Shown piece by piece: positions 28,399 to 37,436 of a DNA stretch of 64,000 nucleotides. The notes below the pieces were generated by a model. It saw only the letters and a program-made list of their open reading frames with translations, ran no database searches and had not been told where the DNA came from. Source of the DNA: Luteimonas viscosa. Its GTDB lineage: Bacteria; Pseudomonadota; Gammaproteobacteria; Xanthomonadales; Xanthomonadaceae. The stretch covers positions 1,343,248-1,407,247 of the forward strand of contig NZ_VTFT01000001.1 in the NCBI RefSeq assembly GCF_008244685.1, in the 5' to 3' direction. The translations under genes were made by a program, and so were the position numbers. Positions within the stretch are counted from its first letter, which is position 1. Each line of letters opens with the position of its first letter.

Positions 28399-31300
28399 TC
28401 AGCCCGACGGGGCGGGCTGTGGCTGCGATGCAGCTGGTTCCGGTTCATCGCGGCGCACCCGGAACCACGCTGCGTACAGCGCCGGCAGGAACAGCAGGGT
28501 CAGCACCGTCGCCACCGTCAGACCGCCCATGATCGCCACCGCCATCGGCCCGAAGAACACGCTGCGCGAGAGCGGGATCATCGCCAGGATCGCGGCCAGC
28601 GCGGTCAGCACGATCGGCCGGAAGCGGCGCACCGTGGCATCGACCACCGCATCCCAGCGCGCGTGCCCGGCGGCGATGTCCTGCTCGATCTGGTCCACGA
28701 GGATCACCGAGTTGCGCATGATCATGCCCGCCAGCGCGATCGTGCCCAGCATCGCCACGAAGCCGAACGGCACCCGGAACACCAGCAGGAACAGCACCAC
28801 GCCGATCATCCCAAGCGGCGCGGTCAGCAGCACCAGCGCGGTCCGCGACAGGCTGCGCAGCTGCAGCATCAGCAGCGTCACCACCACGAACAGGAACAGC
28901 GGCAGCCCGGCCCTGATCGAATCCTGGCCGCGGGTGGAGTCCTCGACCGTGCCGCCGGTCTCGAGCCGGTAGCCCCCGGGCAGTTCCGCGCGGATTTCCT
29001 CAAGGGTCGGCAGGATCTGCGCGACCACCGTCGGCGGCGTCAGCCGGTCGCGGATGTCGGCGCGCACGGTGACGGTCGGCAGCCGGTCGCGATGCCAGAT
29101 GATGCCGTCCTCGAACACGTATTCGAGGTTGCCGATCTGCGACAGCGGCACCGACTGCCCGCTCTGTGTCGGGACCGCCAGGCTGCCGAGCAGGTCGAGC
29201 CGCGCGCGCTCGTCGTCCGTGCCGCGCAGCAACATGCCGACCAGCTCGTTGCCTTCGCGATAGGTGCTGACCTGCAGCCCGCTCAGCGAACCGGACAGGA
29301 ACTGCGCGACATGCTGCGAACTGACGCCGAGCGCGCGGGCGCGGTCCTGGTCGATGCGCACCCGCACCACCTTGCTCGGCTCGTCCCAGTCGAGGTTGAC
29401 GTTGGCCACGTGCGGATTCTCCCGCACCTTCTCCGCGACCCGCACGGCGATCGCGCGCACGCGCTCGACGTGTTCGCCGGAAACGCGCAGCTGCACCGGA
29501 TAGCCCACCGGCGGCCCGGTCTCCAGTCGCGTCACCCGCAGCTGCAGCTCGGGGAACGCGGGGGCGACCTCGTCGGTCAGCCAGGCGCGCAGCGCCTCGC
29601 GCGCGTCGACGTCCCGGGTCATCACCACGAACTGGGCGAAGTTGGGCTGCGGCAGTTGCTGGTCGAGCGGCAGGTAGAAGCGTGGCGAACCGGTGCCGAC
29701 GTAGGCGACGTAGTTCTCGACGCCCTCGCGCCCGTCGAGCAGCGCCTCGAGCCGCCGCACCTGCGCTTCGGTCGCGCGCAGCGAACTGCCTTCGGCCAGC
29801 TCGACGTCGATCATCAGCTCGAGCCGGGTGGAATCCGGGAAGAACTGCTGCGGCACGAAGCGGAACATCGCGATCGAGGCGACGAAGGCCGCGACGGTCG
29901 CCCCGATCACCAGCCAGCGATGGCGCAGCGACCAGTCGAGCACGCCACGCAGGCGAACATAGAACGGCCGCTGGTAAGGATCGTGGTCATGCGCGTCGTG
30001 CGCCGCCGGTTGCAGTGCGAACGCCAGCCGCGGCCAGCGCAACGCCATGCGTTCGCGCTGCCCGCGCCAGCGCGCGGCCAGGGATCCCGGGCGTGGCGGC
30101 CGCGGATGCGCAAGATCCGGCAGCATCTTGTCGCCCAGGTACGGGATGAACAGCACCGCGGCCACCCAGGACACCAGCAGCGCGATCGTCACCACCTGGA
30201 ACAGCGAGCGCGTGTACTCGCCGGTGCCGGAAGCGGCGGTCGCGATCGGCAGGAAGCCGGCGGCGGTCACCAGGGTGCCGGTGAGCATCGGGAAGGCGGT
30301 GCTGGTCCAGGCGAAGCTCGCCGCGCGGAAGCGGTCGAAGCCCTGCTCCATCTTGATCGCCATCATCTCCACCGCGATGATCGCGTCGTCGACCATCAGC
30401 CCCAGCGCCAGCACCAGCGCGCCGAGCGAGATCTTGTGCAGGCCGACGTCGAACCAGCGCATGGCGATGAAGGTCATCGCCAGCACCAGCGGGATCGACA
30501 CCGCGACCACCAGCCCGGTGCGGAAGCCGAGCGAGAAGAAGCTGACCAGCAGCACGATGGTCACCGCCTCGGCCAGCACGCGCATGAACTCGCCGACCGA
30601 AGCATCCACCGCCGCCGGCTGGTCGGCGACCTTGCGCAGTTCCATGCCTGCCGGCAGGGTGCGCTGCAGCCGCGCGAATTCGCGCTCGAGGGTCTCGCCC
30701 AGGCGCAGGATGTCGCCCCCTTCGTGCATCGACACGGCCAGGCCGATCGCGTCCTCGCCCATGAAGCGCATGCGCGGCGCCGCCGGATCGGCGAAGCCGC
30801 GGGTCACCGTGCCGATGTCGCCGAGGCGGATGGTGCGGTCGCCGGCGCGGATCGGGAACTGACGCACCTGCTCGACCGAACCGAACGCACCATCCACGCG
30901 GATCTGGACGCGGTCGGTGGCGGTTTCGAAGAAACCGGCCGGCACCACCGCGTTCTGCTGCGACAGCGCCTCCTGCACCGCCGCCAGCGGGATCCCGAGC
31001 GTGGCCAGCCGGGTGTTGCTGACCTCGATCCACAGCTTCTCGTCCTGCAGGCCGACCAGTTCGACCTTGCCGACGTCGTCCATGCGCTGCAGCTCGAGCT
31101 GCACCCGGTCGGCGTAGTCCTTGAGCACCGCGTAGTCGAAGCCCTTCCCGGTCAGCGCGTAGATGTTGCCGAAGGTGTCGCCGAACTCGTCGTTGAAGAA
31201 CGGTCCGACCACGCCCTCGGGCAGGGTGGCGCGGATGTCGCCGACCTTCTTGCGCACCTGGTACCAGAGGTCCGGGATCTCGCGCGAATGCATCGCATCG

Positions 31301-31593
31301 CGGGCCATGAAGATCACCTGCGACTCGCCCGGGCGCGAGTACGAGCGGATGAACTCGTAGTCGCCGGTCTCCATCAGCTTCTTCTCGATCCGCTCGGTGA
31401 CCTGGCGCGCGACCTCGTCGGCGGTCGCGCCCGGCCACAGCGTGCGCACCACCATCGCCTTGAAGGTGAAAGGCGGGTCCTCGGAACGGCCGAGTTGCAG
31501 GTACGAGAACACGCCCGCGATCGCGACCACGATCATCGTGTAGAGCACCAGGCTGCGGTTGCGCAGCGCCCACTCGGAGAGGTTGAAGCGCAT
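28399..31593 (-). CDS. RND-family efflux transporter, inner-membrane permease
   Basis: 1064 aa, full-length RND with duplicated TM + periplasmic loop architecture. The TM4 motif reads LGLMVDDAIIAVE (proton-relay Asp pair), and the second half carries the matching LAGMIMRNSVILVDQIE. The N-terminus (MRFNLSEWALRNRSLVLYTMIV) fits the AcrB/HAE-like group outside AcrB itself. It exports drugs or other small molecules by proton antiport. Second gene of the adaptor-permease operon; no outer-membrane channel is encoded in the operon, but tolC lies 2.8 kb away. The C-terminus is Glu/Pro/Gln-rich. Confidence 0.92.
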   Translation of the reverse strand: MRFNLSEWALRNRSLVLYTMIVVAIAGVFSYLQLGRSEDPPFTFKAMVVRTLWPGATADEVARQVTERIEKKLMETGDYEFIRSYSRPGESQVIFMARDAMHSREIPDLWYQVRKKVGDIRATLPEGVVGPFFNDEFGDTFGNIYALTGKGFDYAVLKDYADRVQLELQRMDDVGKVELVGLQDEKLWIEVSNTRLATLGIPLAAVQEALSQQNAVVPAGFFETATDRVQIRVDGAFGSVEQVRQFPIRAGDRTIRLGDIGTVTRGFADPAAPRMRFMGEDAIGLAVSMHEGGDILRLGETLEREFARLQRTLPAGMELRKVADQPAAVDASVGEFMRVLAEAVTIVLLVSFFSLGFRTGLVVAVSIPLVLAMTFIAMRWFDVGLHKISLGALVLALGLMVDDAIIAVEMMAIKMEQGFDRFRAASFAWTSTAFPMLTGTLVTAAGFLPIATAASGTGEYTRSLFQVVTIALLVSWVAAVLFIPYLGDKMLPDLAHPRPPRPGSLAARWRGQRERMALRWPRLAFALQPAAHDAHDHDPYQRPFYVRLRGVLDWSLRHRWLVIGATVAAFVASIAMFRFVPQQFFPDSTRLELMIDVELAEGSSLRATEAQVRRLEALLDGREGVENYVAYVGTGSPRFYLPLDQQLPQPNFAQFVVMTRDVDAREALRAWLTDEVAPAFPELQLRVTRLETGPPVGYPVQLRVSGEHVERVRAIAVRVAEKVRENPHVANVNLDWDEPSKVVRVRIDQDRARALGVSSQHVAQFLSGSLSGLQVSTYREGNELVGMLLRGTDDERARLDLLGSLAVPTQSGQSVPLSQIGNLEYVFEDGIIWHRDRLPTVTVRADIRDRLTPPTVVAQILPTLEEIRAELPGGYRLETGGTVEDSTRGQDSIRAGLPLFLFVVVTLLMLQLRSLSRTALVLLTAPLGMIGVVLFLLVFRVPFGFVAMLGTIALAGMIMRNSVILVDQIEQDIAAGHARWDAVVDATVRRFRPIVLTALAAILAMIPLSRSVFFGPMAVAIMGGLTVATVLTLLFLPALYAAWFRVRRDEPEPAASQPQPAPSG

Positions 31594-31673
31594 CGTTCAG
31601 CGGCTCCGTGGTGCGCCAACGCGGCCTGCGCTGTTGCGCACAGGCGCCCGCTGCGGACGCGGCCGCACCCGGA

Positions 31674-32816
31674 TCACGGTGCGCGTTCCGGAGCCGGTGA
31701 CGACGCGGCCGCCACCGGCCGGTTGTCGCGATCGACCGGCGACACGCGCTGCCCTTCCCGCAACAGGTGTCCGCCCGCGGACACCACCCAGTCGTCCGCG
31801 GAAAGTCCGGACAGCACGGGCACCCTGGTTTCACCGAAGTCACCGAGCTTCACCGGAACCGATCGCAGCGTGCCGTCGGCCGGTTCCACCACCCAGACCG
31901 AGTGGCCGCCATCCGGACCAGGCTGCAGCGCGGACAGGGGCACGCTCAGCGGCGCACCTGCGCCGTTGCCGGCCACGTACACGCGCGCGCTCTGGCCGAG
32001 CTCGACCGAAGTCCGCGCCCCGGCATCGAGCGCGACTCGCGCAGCAAAGGTGCGGGACTGCGGGTCGGCGGCCGCGGCGATCTCGCGGATGCTGCCGGGC
32101 AGGCGCCGGCCCGGCGTGTTCCACAGTTCGACCTCGACCGGCTGTCCGACACTGATCCCGCGGATGCGCGATTCCGGCAGCGCGATCGCCACCTCGCGGC
32201 CGCCGTCGCCGGCCAGGGAGAACACCGCCTGCCCGGCCGCGACCACCTGACCGGCCTCGACCAGGCGATCGGCGATCACGCCGTCGCGCGGCGCCCGCAG
32301 CTGCGAATACGCCGCCTGGTTGCGCGCCACCTCCAGCTCGGCCCGCGCCGCGCGCGCCTGCTCGGCGGCGGCCTTCCACGCCGTCTCCTGCGCATCCATC
32401 GCCGAGGCGCTGACCAGCTGCTCGCCGGCCAGGGCCGCATAGCGTGCGCGGTCGGACCGGGCGCGAGCCAGTTCGGCCTCGGCCGCGGCCAGCTGCGCCT
32501 GCGCCGCCTGCACCTGCAGGCGCTGGTCTCCGGGGTCGAGCTCGGCCAGCACCTGACCCTTGCGCGCCTGGTCGCCGGCGTCGACGTGTCGTCTTACCAG
32601 GTTGCCGCCGATGCGGAAGGCGAGCGGGCTCTCTTCGCGCGCACGGACTTCGCCGGCGTAGGCGGTGACCGCCGCGCCCGCTCCACCCGTAGGCTGCTCG
32701 ACCAGCACGGGGCGCGGCGCCTCCGCGGGTGCCTGTTCGCCAGCGCATGCCGCGAGCAGCGCGACAAGCGCCACCCCGCACAGCCATCCACCGAAGGAAC
32801 GATCCGTCGCCTTCAT
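31674..32816 (-). CDS. RND efflux periplasmic adaptor (membrane fusion protein), lipoprotein
   Basis: 380 aa. Lipobox LLAAC near residue 24 implies a lipid-anchored periplasmic protein. The lipoyl-like halves (SPLAFRIGGNLVRRHVDAGDQARKGQVLAELD and YSQLRAPRDGVIADRLVEAGQVV) flank an Ala/Glu-rich coiled-coil hairpin (about 95-165). It bridges the RND permease to a TolC-type channel. First gene of the operon, divergent from a TetR regulator across 67 bp. Confidence 0.9.
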   Translation of the reverse strand: MKATDRSFGGWLCGVALVALLAACAGEQAPAEAPRPVLVEQPTGGAGAAVTAYAGEVRAREESPLAFRIGGNLVRRHVDAGDQARKGQVLAELDPGDQRLQVQAAQAQLAAAEAELARARSDRARYAALAGEQLVSASAMDAQETAWKAAAEQARAARAELEVARNQAAYSQLRAPRDGVIADRLVEAGQVVAAGQAVFSLAGDGGREVAIALPESRIRGISVGQPVEVELWNTPGRRLPGSIREIAAAADPQSRTFAARVALDAGARTSVELGQSARVYVAGNGAGAPLSVPLSALQPGPDGGHSVWVVEPADGTLRSVPVKLGDFGETRVPVLSGLSADDWVVSAGGHLLREGQRVSPVDRDNRPVAAASSPAPERAP

Positions 32817-32821
32817 CGGGC

Positions 32822-32880
32822 ACCCGATTAATGAACCGACGCGTATAGTATAAATAGCATACCGATTAGTCTAGTATTAC
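32822..32880. promoter_or_regulatory. Shared promoter/operator region of the efflux operon and TetR gene
   Basis: A short AT-rich gap with direct CCGATTA repeats at 32824-32830 and 32862-32868, 38 bp apart, and TATAGTATAAATAGCATA between them, suitable for -10 elements on both strands. TetR repressors usually bind such divergent gaps. The exact operator cannot be fixed by eye. Confidence 0.5.
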
Positions 32881-32883
32881 ACC

Positions 32884-33573
32884 ATGTCCCTCAAGCTCCC
32901 GCCTTCCGCCGCCACGCCCGCCTCCGCGACGGGCCCGCGTCCCGCCGCAGGTCCCGGCCGGCCCAAGGACCTGGCCAAGCGCGCCGCGATCCTCGACGCG
33001 GCCGCGCGCATGTTCACCCAGCATGGATTCGAGGGCGCGAGCATGGACCAGATCGCCGCGGAAGCCGGCGTTTCCAAGCTCACCGTGTACAGCCATTTCG
33101 GCGACAAGGAAGCCTTGTTCGGCGAGGCGGTGCGGGTGGTCTGCGCCTCGCTGATGCCCGACGACCTGTTCGTCGCCGACCCCAGCGCGCCGCTGCGCTC
33201 GCAGCTGAGCGACATCGCCAAGGCCTTCTTCGCGATGATCACCAGCGACGAGGCCCTCGCCACCCACCGCATGATGATGACCCCGGGCAGCGACGAACGC
33301 GTGCGCCAGATGTTCTGGCAGGCCGGACCGGAGCGTACCCAGCGCGCGTTCGCCTCGTTCCTGGAGGCGCGCGTCGCACGTGGCGACCTGGACGTACCCG
33401 ACCTGCAGCGCGCGGCCCGGCAGTTCTTCGCCCTGCTCAAGGGCGACCTGCACACACGCATGGCCTGCGGCCTGTGCGAGCGTCCCGACGCGGCCGGGGT
33501 GGACACGCACGTCGAAGCCACCGTCGACATGTTCCTGCGTGCGTACGCCAGCCGCACTCCCGTGCAGACGTGA
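32884..33573 (+). CDS. TetR/AcrR-family repressor
   Basis: 229 aa. HTH at about residues 32-75 (AAILDAAARMFTQHGFEGASMDQIAAEAGVSKLTVYSHFGDKEALF), with a TetR_C-type ligand-binding domain after it. A 20-residue Ala/Pro-rich leader precedes the HTH. Divergent from the RND operon, which it probably represses until a pump substrate binds. Confidence 0.88.
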   Translation: MSLKLPPSAATPASATGPRPAAGPGRPKDLAKRAAILDAAARMFTQHGFEGASMDQIAAEAGVSKLTVYSHFGDKEALFGEAVRVVCASLMPDDLFVADPSAPLRSQLSDIAKAFFAMITSDEALATHRMMMTPGSDERVRQMFWQAGPERTQRAFASFLEARVARGDLDVPDLQRAARQFFALLKGDLHTRMACGLCERPDAAGVDTHVEATVDMFLRAYASRTPVQT

Positions 33574-33709
33574 ATCGGGCGGGCGCCATCGGTCGCGGTG
33601 ACTTCCGGCACTCAGTCGGATCGGTGCCCGTGGCGATCATGACCCCGCGAATCTGCCCCCTTCCGCCAGTAGAATCCCGTTCCTTCCACTTTCGTTCCCG
33701 GACCGCACG

Positions 33710-34363
33710 ATGACGTTCGATTACGCCAAGGCCCGCGAGACCATGGTCGAGCAGCAGATCCGCCCCTGGGAGGTGCTGGATCCGCGCGTGCTCGGGGTGC
33801 TGGTGCGCCTGCCGCGCGAAGCCTTCGTCGGCGAGCGCCACCGCGCGCTGGCCTACGCGGACCTGGAACTGCCGCTGGGCCACGGCGAGACGATGCTCAA
33901 GCCCGTGCTCGAGGGCCGCGCCCTGCAGGCGTTGGCGCTGGACGGCGACGAGTCGGTACTCGAGATCGGCACCGGTGCCGGCTACCTCACCGCATGCCTG
34001 GGCATGCTGGCGCGCGAGGTGGTGAGCATCGAACGCCACGCCGACCTCGCCGACGCCGCGCTCGCGAGGCTGCAGGTACAGGGCGTCGGCAATGCCGAGG
34101 TCCTGGCGGCCGATGCCTTCATCTGGGAACCGGCCCGCCAGTTCGACGCGATCTGCGTGACCGGCGCGGTCGACGCGGTGCCGTCACGTTTCGTGCAATG
34201 GCTGCGTCCCGGTGGCCGCATGTTCATCGTCCACGGCCGCGTGCCGGCGATGCAGGCGGCGTTGCTGCGCAACGAGGTCGGCGGCCACCGCACCGAATCG
34301 TTGTTCGAAACCGAATTGCCCTACCTCGTCGGCGCCGAGCCACGGCCCGAGTTCAAGTTCTGA
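33710..34363 (+). CDS. Protein-L-isoaspartate O-methyltransferase-family protein
   Basis: 217 aa. PCMT-type start MTFDYAKARETMVEQQIRPWEVLD, the SAM motif VLEIGTGAGYLTACLG, and the later ICVTGAVDAVP and LRPGGRMFIV segments. It may repair isoaspartyl residues, but the PCMT family is divergent here; this subtype lies next to tolC in many xanthomonads. Ends 29 bp before tolC and is probably co-transcribed with it. Confidence 0.82.
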   Translation: MTFDYAKARETMVEQQIRPWEVLDPRVLGVLVRLPREAFVGERHRALAYADLELPLGHGETMLKPVLEGRALQALALDGDESVLEIGTGAGYLTACLGMLAREVVSIERHADLADAALARLQVQGVGNAEVLAADAFIWEPARQFDAICVTGAVDAVPSRFVQWLRPGGRMFIVHGRVPAMQAALLRNEVGGHRTESLFETELPYLVGAEPRPEFKF

Positions 34364-34392
34364 CACGTTCCGATTTTCGCCAAGGATCTCCA

Positions 34393-35724
34393 ATGCGCCG
34401 CCGCTCCCTCGTCCTCTCCCTCGCCCTCGTCCTGACGTCCGCGCCGGTCTTCGCCGAAGACCTGATGCAGACCTACGAGATGGCGCGGACCAACGACCCG
34501 CAGCTGTCGATCGCGGAATCCCAGCGACTGTCCACGCGCGAGAACGCGGTGCAATCGCGCGCCGCGCTGCTGCCGCAGATCAACGGTTCGGCGGAGCTGG
34601 GCCGCACGTATGGCGCCGGCGAAAGCGGCAGTGCGCGCAATCGTTCCTATCGCGCCACCCTGGGACAGGCCATCGTCGACCTCGGGGCGATCTCGGACCT
34701 GCGGGCGCAGCGCGACTACAGCACCGCCGCCGACTACGACCTCGAGGCCGCCGGCGACGAGTTGATCTCGCGCACCGCCAATGCCTACTTCGACGTGCTC
34801 GTGGCGCTGGAAACGCTGGCGGCGGCGGAGGCGGCCGAGGAAGCGTTCCAGAAGCAGTTCGACTATGCCGACAAGCGCCTGGAAGTGGGACTGGCCCCGA
34901 TCACCGACGTGCACGAGGCCCGGGCGCAGTACGACGGCGCGCGCGCCAACACCATCCTCTCGCGCAATGCCCTGCAGGATGCCTACCAGGCGCTGGCCGA
35001 GATCACCGGCACGCCGGTCAATACGCTCAAGGCGCTGCCGGACGACTTCCGGCCGGAACTGCCACAGGGTGGCGATGCCGAGGCCTGGGTGCAGCGGGCG
35101 GTCGAGGGCAATCCCAGCCTGCAGGCGGCCCGCTACTCGGTGCAGGGCGCCGAACATGGCGTTTCCACCGCGCGCGCCGCGCACTTGCCCACCCTGGACC
35201 TCGGCGTCACGTACAGCAACGGGACCAACTGGTACTCGCCGGGCCCGGGCTCCGTGCCGCCCAACGACGAGGGCCACAGCATCGGCCTGACCCTCACCGT
35301 GCCGATCTTCTCAGGCGGCGCGACCCAGTCGCGCGTGCGCCAGGCCATCGCCGGCCGGGACATCGCCCAGGACCAGCTGGAACAGGGCCGCCGCGCGATC
35401 GAGCGCAACACCCGCTACGCCTACCAGGCGCTGGTGGCCGGCATCAGCGAGGTCGAGGCGCGCCGCCTGGCCCTGGTCTCGGCGCAGAGCGCGTACGACG
35501 CTTCGCAGGTCGGCCTCGAGGTCGGCACCCGTACCGTCATCGACGTGCTGATCAACCAGCAGAACCTGTTCAGCGCACGCCAGGCCTACGCGACGGCCAA
35601 GTACAACTACCTGCGCAACCGCCTGCTGCTCGAGCAGGCGGCGGGCACCGTGGACGCGGCCACCGTGCAGGACGTCAACCGCCTGCTGACCGTCGACGCC
35701 ACCGTCCCCGCCCAGCAGCAGTAG
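34393..35724 (+). CDS. tolC: TolC-family outer-membrane channel
   Basis: 443 aa. Signal peptide (LVLSLALVLTSAPVFA, cleavage near residue 21), then two TolC repeats of long helices with the typical ends: LMQTYEMARTNDPQLSIAE, VGLAPITDVHEARAQYDGA and its second copy VGTRTVIDVLINQQNLFSAR. It forms the trimeric outer-membrane duct for RND and type I export; it is the likely partner of the RND pump at 28-33 kb. AAGGA lies 9 nt upstream of the ATG. Confidence 0.9.
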   Translation: MRRRSLVLSLALVLTSAPVFAEDLMQTYEMARTNDPQLSIAESQRLSTRENAVQSRAALLPQINGSAELGRTYGAGESGSARNRSYRATLGQAIVDLGAISDLRAQRDYSTAADYDLEAAGDELISRTANAYFDVLVALETLAAAEAAEEAFQKQFDYADKRLEVGLAPITDVHEARAQYDGARANTILSRNALQDAYQALAEITGTPVNTLKALPDDFRPELPQGGDAEAWVQRAVEGNPSLQAARYSVQGAEHGVSTARAAHLPTLDLGVTYSNGTNWYSPGPGSVPPNDEGHSIGLTLTVPIFSGGATQSRVRQAIAGRDIAQDQLEQGRRAIERNTRYAYQALVAGISEVEARRLALVSAQSAYDASQVGLEVGTRTVIDVLINQQNLFSARQAYATAKYNYLRNRLLLEQAAGTVDAATVQDVNRLLTVDATVPAQQQ

Positions 35725-35843
35725 CACCGCCCCGGCGTGCGCGGAACGGGCAACTGACCGCCTGTTCAGCGCCAGTACCCGGCAGGCCGGCGCCTGCCTC
35801 CCGGCCGCGCTGGTTCACCCGCGTTGCCCGCGCTGTTGCTGTC

Positions 35844-35881
35844 CCGATGCGTACGCGCCGGGCCGATGCGTACGCGCCGGG
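35844..35881. repeat. 19-bp perfect tandem duplication
   Basis: CCGATGCGTACGCGCCGGG occurs twice head-to-tail (35844-35862 and 35863-35881) in the tolC/waaA convergent gap. The rest of that 175-bp gap has no gene. Confidence 0.8.
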
Positions 35882-35899
35882 GTCCGCTGCTTCGCCGTC

Positions 35900-37204
35900 T
35901 CAGGCGCGCAGGTGGCCCGGCAGGTCAGCGCGGATCACGTCCAGCGTGCGCTGCAACGCACCGCGCCCGTCGCGCACCAGCGCCAGGCCCGCATCGCGCA
36001 TCGTCGCGCGCGCGGCTGCGTCGTCCAGCAGCTCTGCCAGGCCCGTCGCCACCGCGTCCGCGTCCGCGCCTATCCGTAGCGCGCTGGCGGCCTGCATGAG
36101 CCGCGCGATGTCGGCGAAGTTGTGCAGGTGCGGGCCGGTGACGACCGGCGTGCCCACCGCCGCCGGTTCCAGCAGGTTGTGGCCGCCGATGTCCTGCAGG
36201 CTGCCGCCGACGAAGGCGACGTCGGCGCAGGCGTAGAACTGCTGCAGCTCGCCCAGGGTGTCGAGCACGAACACCGCGTCGTCGGCGTCCGGCCAGTGCG
36301 TGAGCTTGCGCGTGGCCACCCGCCAGCCGGCGTCGACCGCCTGCTGCGCGGCGCCACGGAAGCGTTCGGGATGGCGCGGTGCCCACAGCATCAGCAGGTC
36401 CGGCCAGCGTTCGCGCAGACGCCTGTGCATGGCCACCACCAGGGGCTCTTCTTCGGGATGCGTGCTGGCGGCGATCCACACCGCACGCGCGCCGATGCGG
36501 TCGCGGAATCCGGTCGCGGCGCGCGCGATCTTCTGCACGTCGATCGCGATGTCGTACTTGAGGTTCCCGGTGACCGCGATCGAAGCGGCGGTCGCACCGA
36601 GGGCGGCGAAACGGCGGGCGTCGTCTGCCGACTGCGCGGCGATCCGGCGCAGCGTGCGCAACGCGCGCGACAGCAGCGGCCGCAACACGCGGTAACCGCG
36701 CAGCGACCGCTCCGACAGGCGCGCGTTGACCAGGTAGGCCGGAATGCCCGCGTCGCGGCAGCAGAACAGCAGGTTCGGCCACAGTTCGGTTTCCACGACC
36801 AGGGCGATCTTCGGCGAGAAATGCGCAAGGAAGCGGCGCACCGCGCCCGACAGGTCGTAGGGCAGGTAGACATGTTCGACGCGGTCACCCCAGAGCGCGC
36901 GCACCCTCGCCGAGCCGGTCGGGGTGATGGTGGTGACCAGCAGCCGCTGGCCCGGAAGCGCGTCGAGCAGGGCATCCACCAGCGGCGCGACCGCATTGAC
37001 TTCGCCCACCGAGACCGCGTGCACCCAGACCGGTGCCGGTCTCGCTGGCGCGGCGTAGCGCGCATAGCGCTCGCCCCAGCGCTCGAAGTACGCCTCCTGG
37101 CGGAATCCGCGCCAGATCAGGTGGTACACGGTCACCGGCACCAGCAGGTACAGCACCGCCGAATACAGGCCGCGCAACAGGCGTTCGGTCGGGTCGGCAC
37201 GCAT
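35900..37204 (-). CDS. waaA: 3-deoxy-D-manno-octulosonic acid (Kdo) transferase
   Basis: 434 aa from the ATG at 37204; a longer frame to 37417 would run through a repeat. N-terminal membrane helix (LYSAVLYLLVPVTVYHLIWR), TTITPTGSARVRALWGDRV and VETELWPNLL, the GT30 core, and VGGSLQDIGGHNLLEPAAVGTPVVTGPHLHNF at the C-terminal nucleotide-binding domain. It adds Kdo to lipid IVA at the inner membrane. Convergent with tolC, divergent from the acyltransferase gene. Confidence 0.93.
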   Translation of the reverse strand: MRADPTERLLRGLYSAVLYLLVPVTVYHLIWRGFRQEAYFERWGERYARYAAPARPAPVWVHAVSVGEVNAVAPLVDALLDALPGQRLLVTTITPTGSARVRALWGDRVEHVYLPYDLSGAVRRFLAHFSPKIALVVETELWPNLLFCCRDAGIPAYLVNARLSERSLRGYRVLRPLLSRALRTLRRIAAQSADDARRFAALGATAASIAVTGNLKYDIAIDVQKIARAATGFRDRIGARAVWIAASTHPEEEPLVVAMHRRLRERWPDLLMLWAPRHPERFRGAAQQAVDAGWRVATRKLTHWPDADDAVFVLDTLGELQQFYACADVAFVGGSLQDIGGHNLLEPAAVGTPVVTGPHLHNFADIARLMQAASALRIGADADAVATGLAELLDDAAARATMRDAGLALVRDGRGALQRTLDVIRADLPGHLRA

Positions 37205-37218
37205 CGGCACAGGATAGC

Positions 37219-37242
37219 GGGGAATCGGGGATCGGGAATCGG
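37219..37242. repeat. Half-copy of the GGGATTCGG repeat upstream of waaA
   Basis: GGGGAATCGGGGATCGGGAATCGG-type units 15 bp before the waaA start codon. The same family abuts the SDR start at 7.3 kb. Confidence 0.55.
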
Positions 37243-37436
37243 AAAAGCCTGGCGAATGCGCTTCTGCGGGCGGGCCTGGCGACCACGCTTCCAGACCTGC
37301 AGCTCGAAGGCGCCTCGCAACTCGTGATGCATGACCGACGAGGGCCATGGAACGCCGGCGAGGGCCCGCACTCGTGGCCCGCGAGCAACTGGTGACGCTC
37401 ACGGCTGCGCTTGCCACCAGCGACTACAATCGCCCG

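Noticed and set aside
28663-32250. Long plus-strand open frame (about 1195 codons) antisense to the RND permease and adaptor.
   Set aside because: Shadow of a well-supported gene pair, with no recognisable domain.
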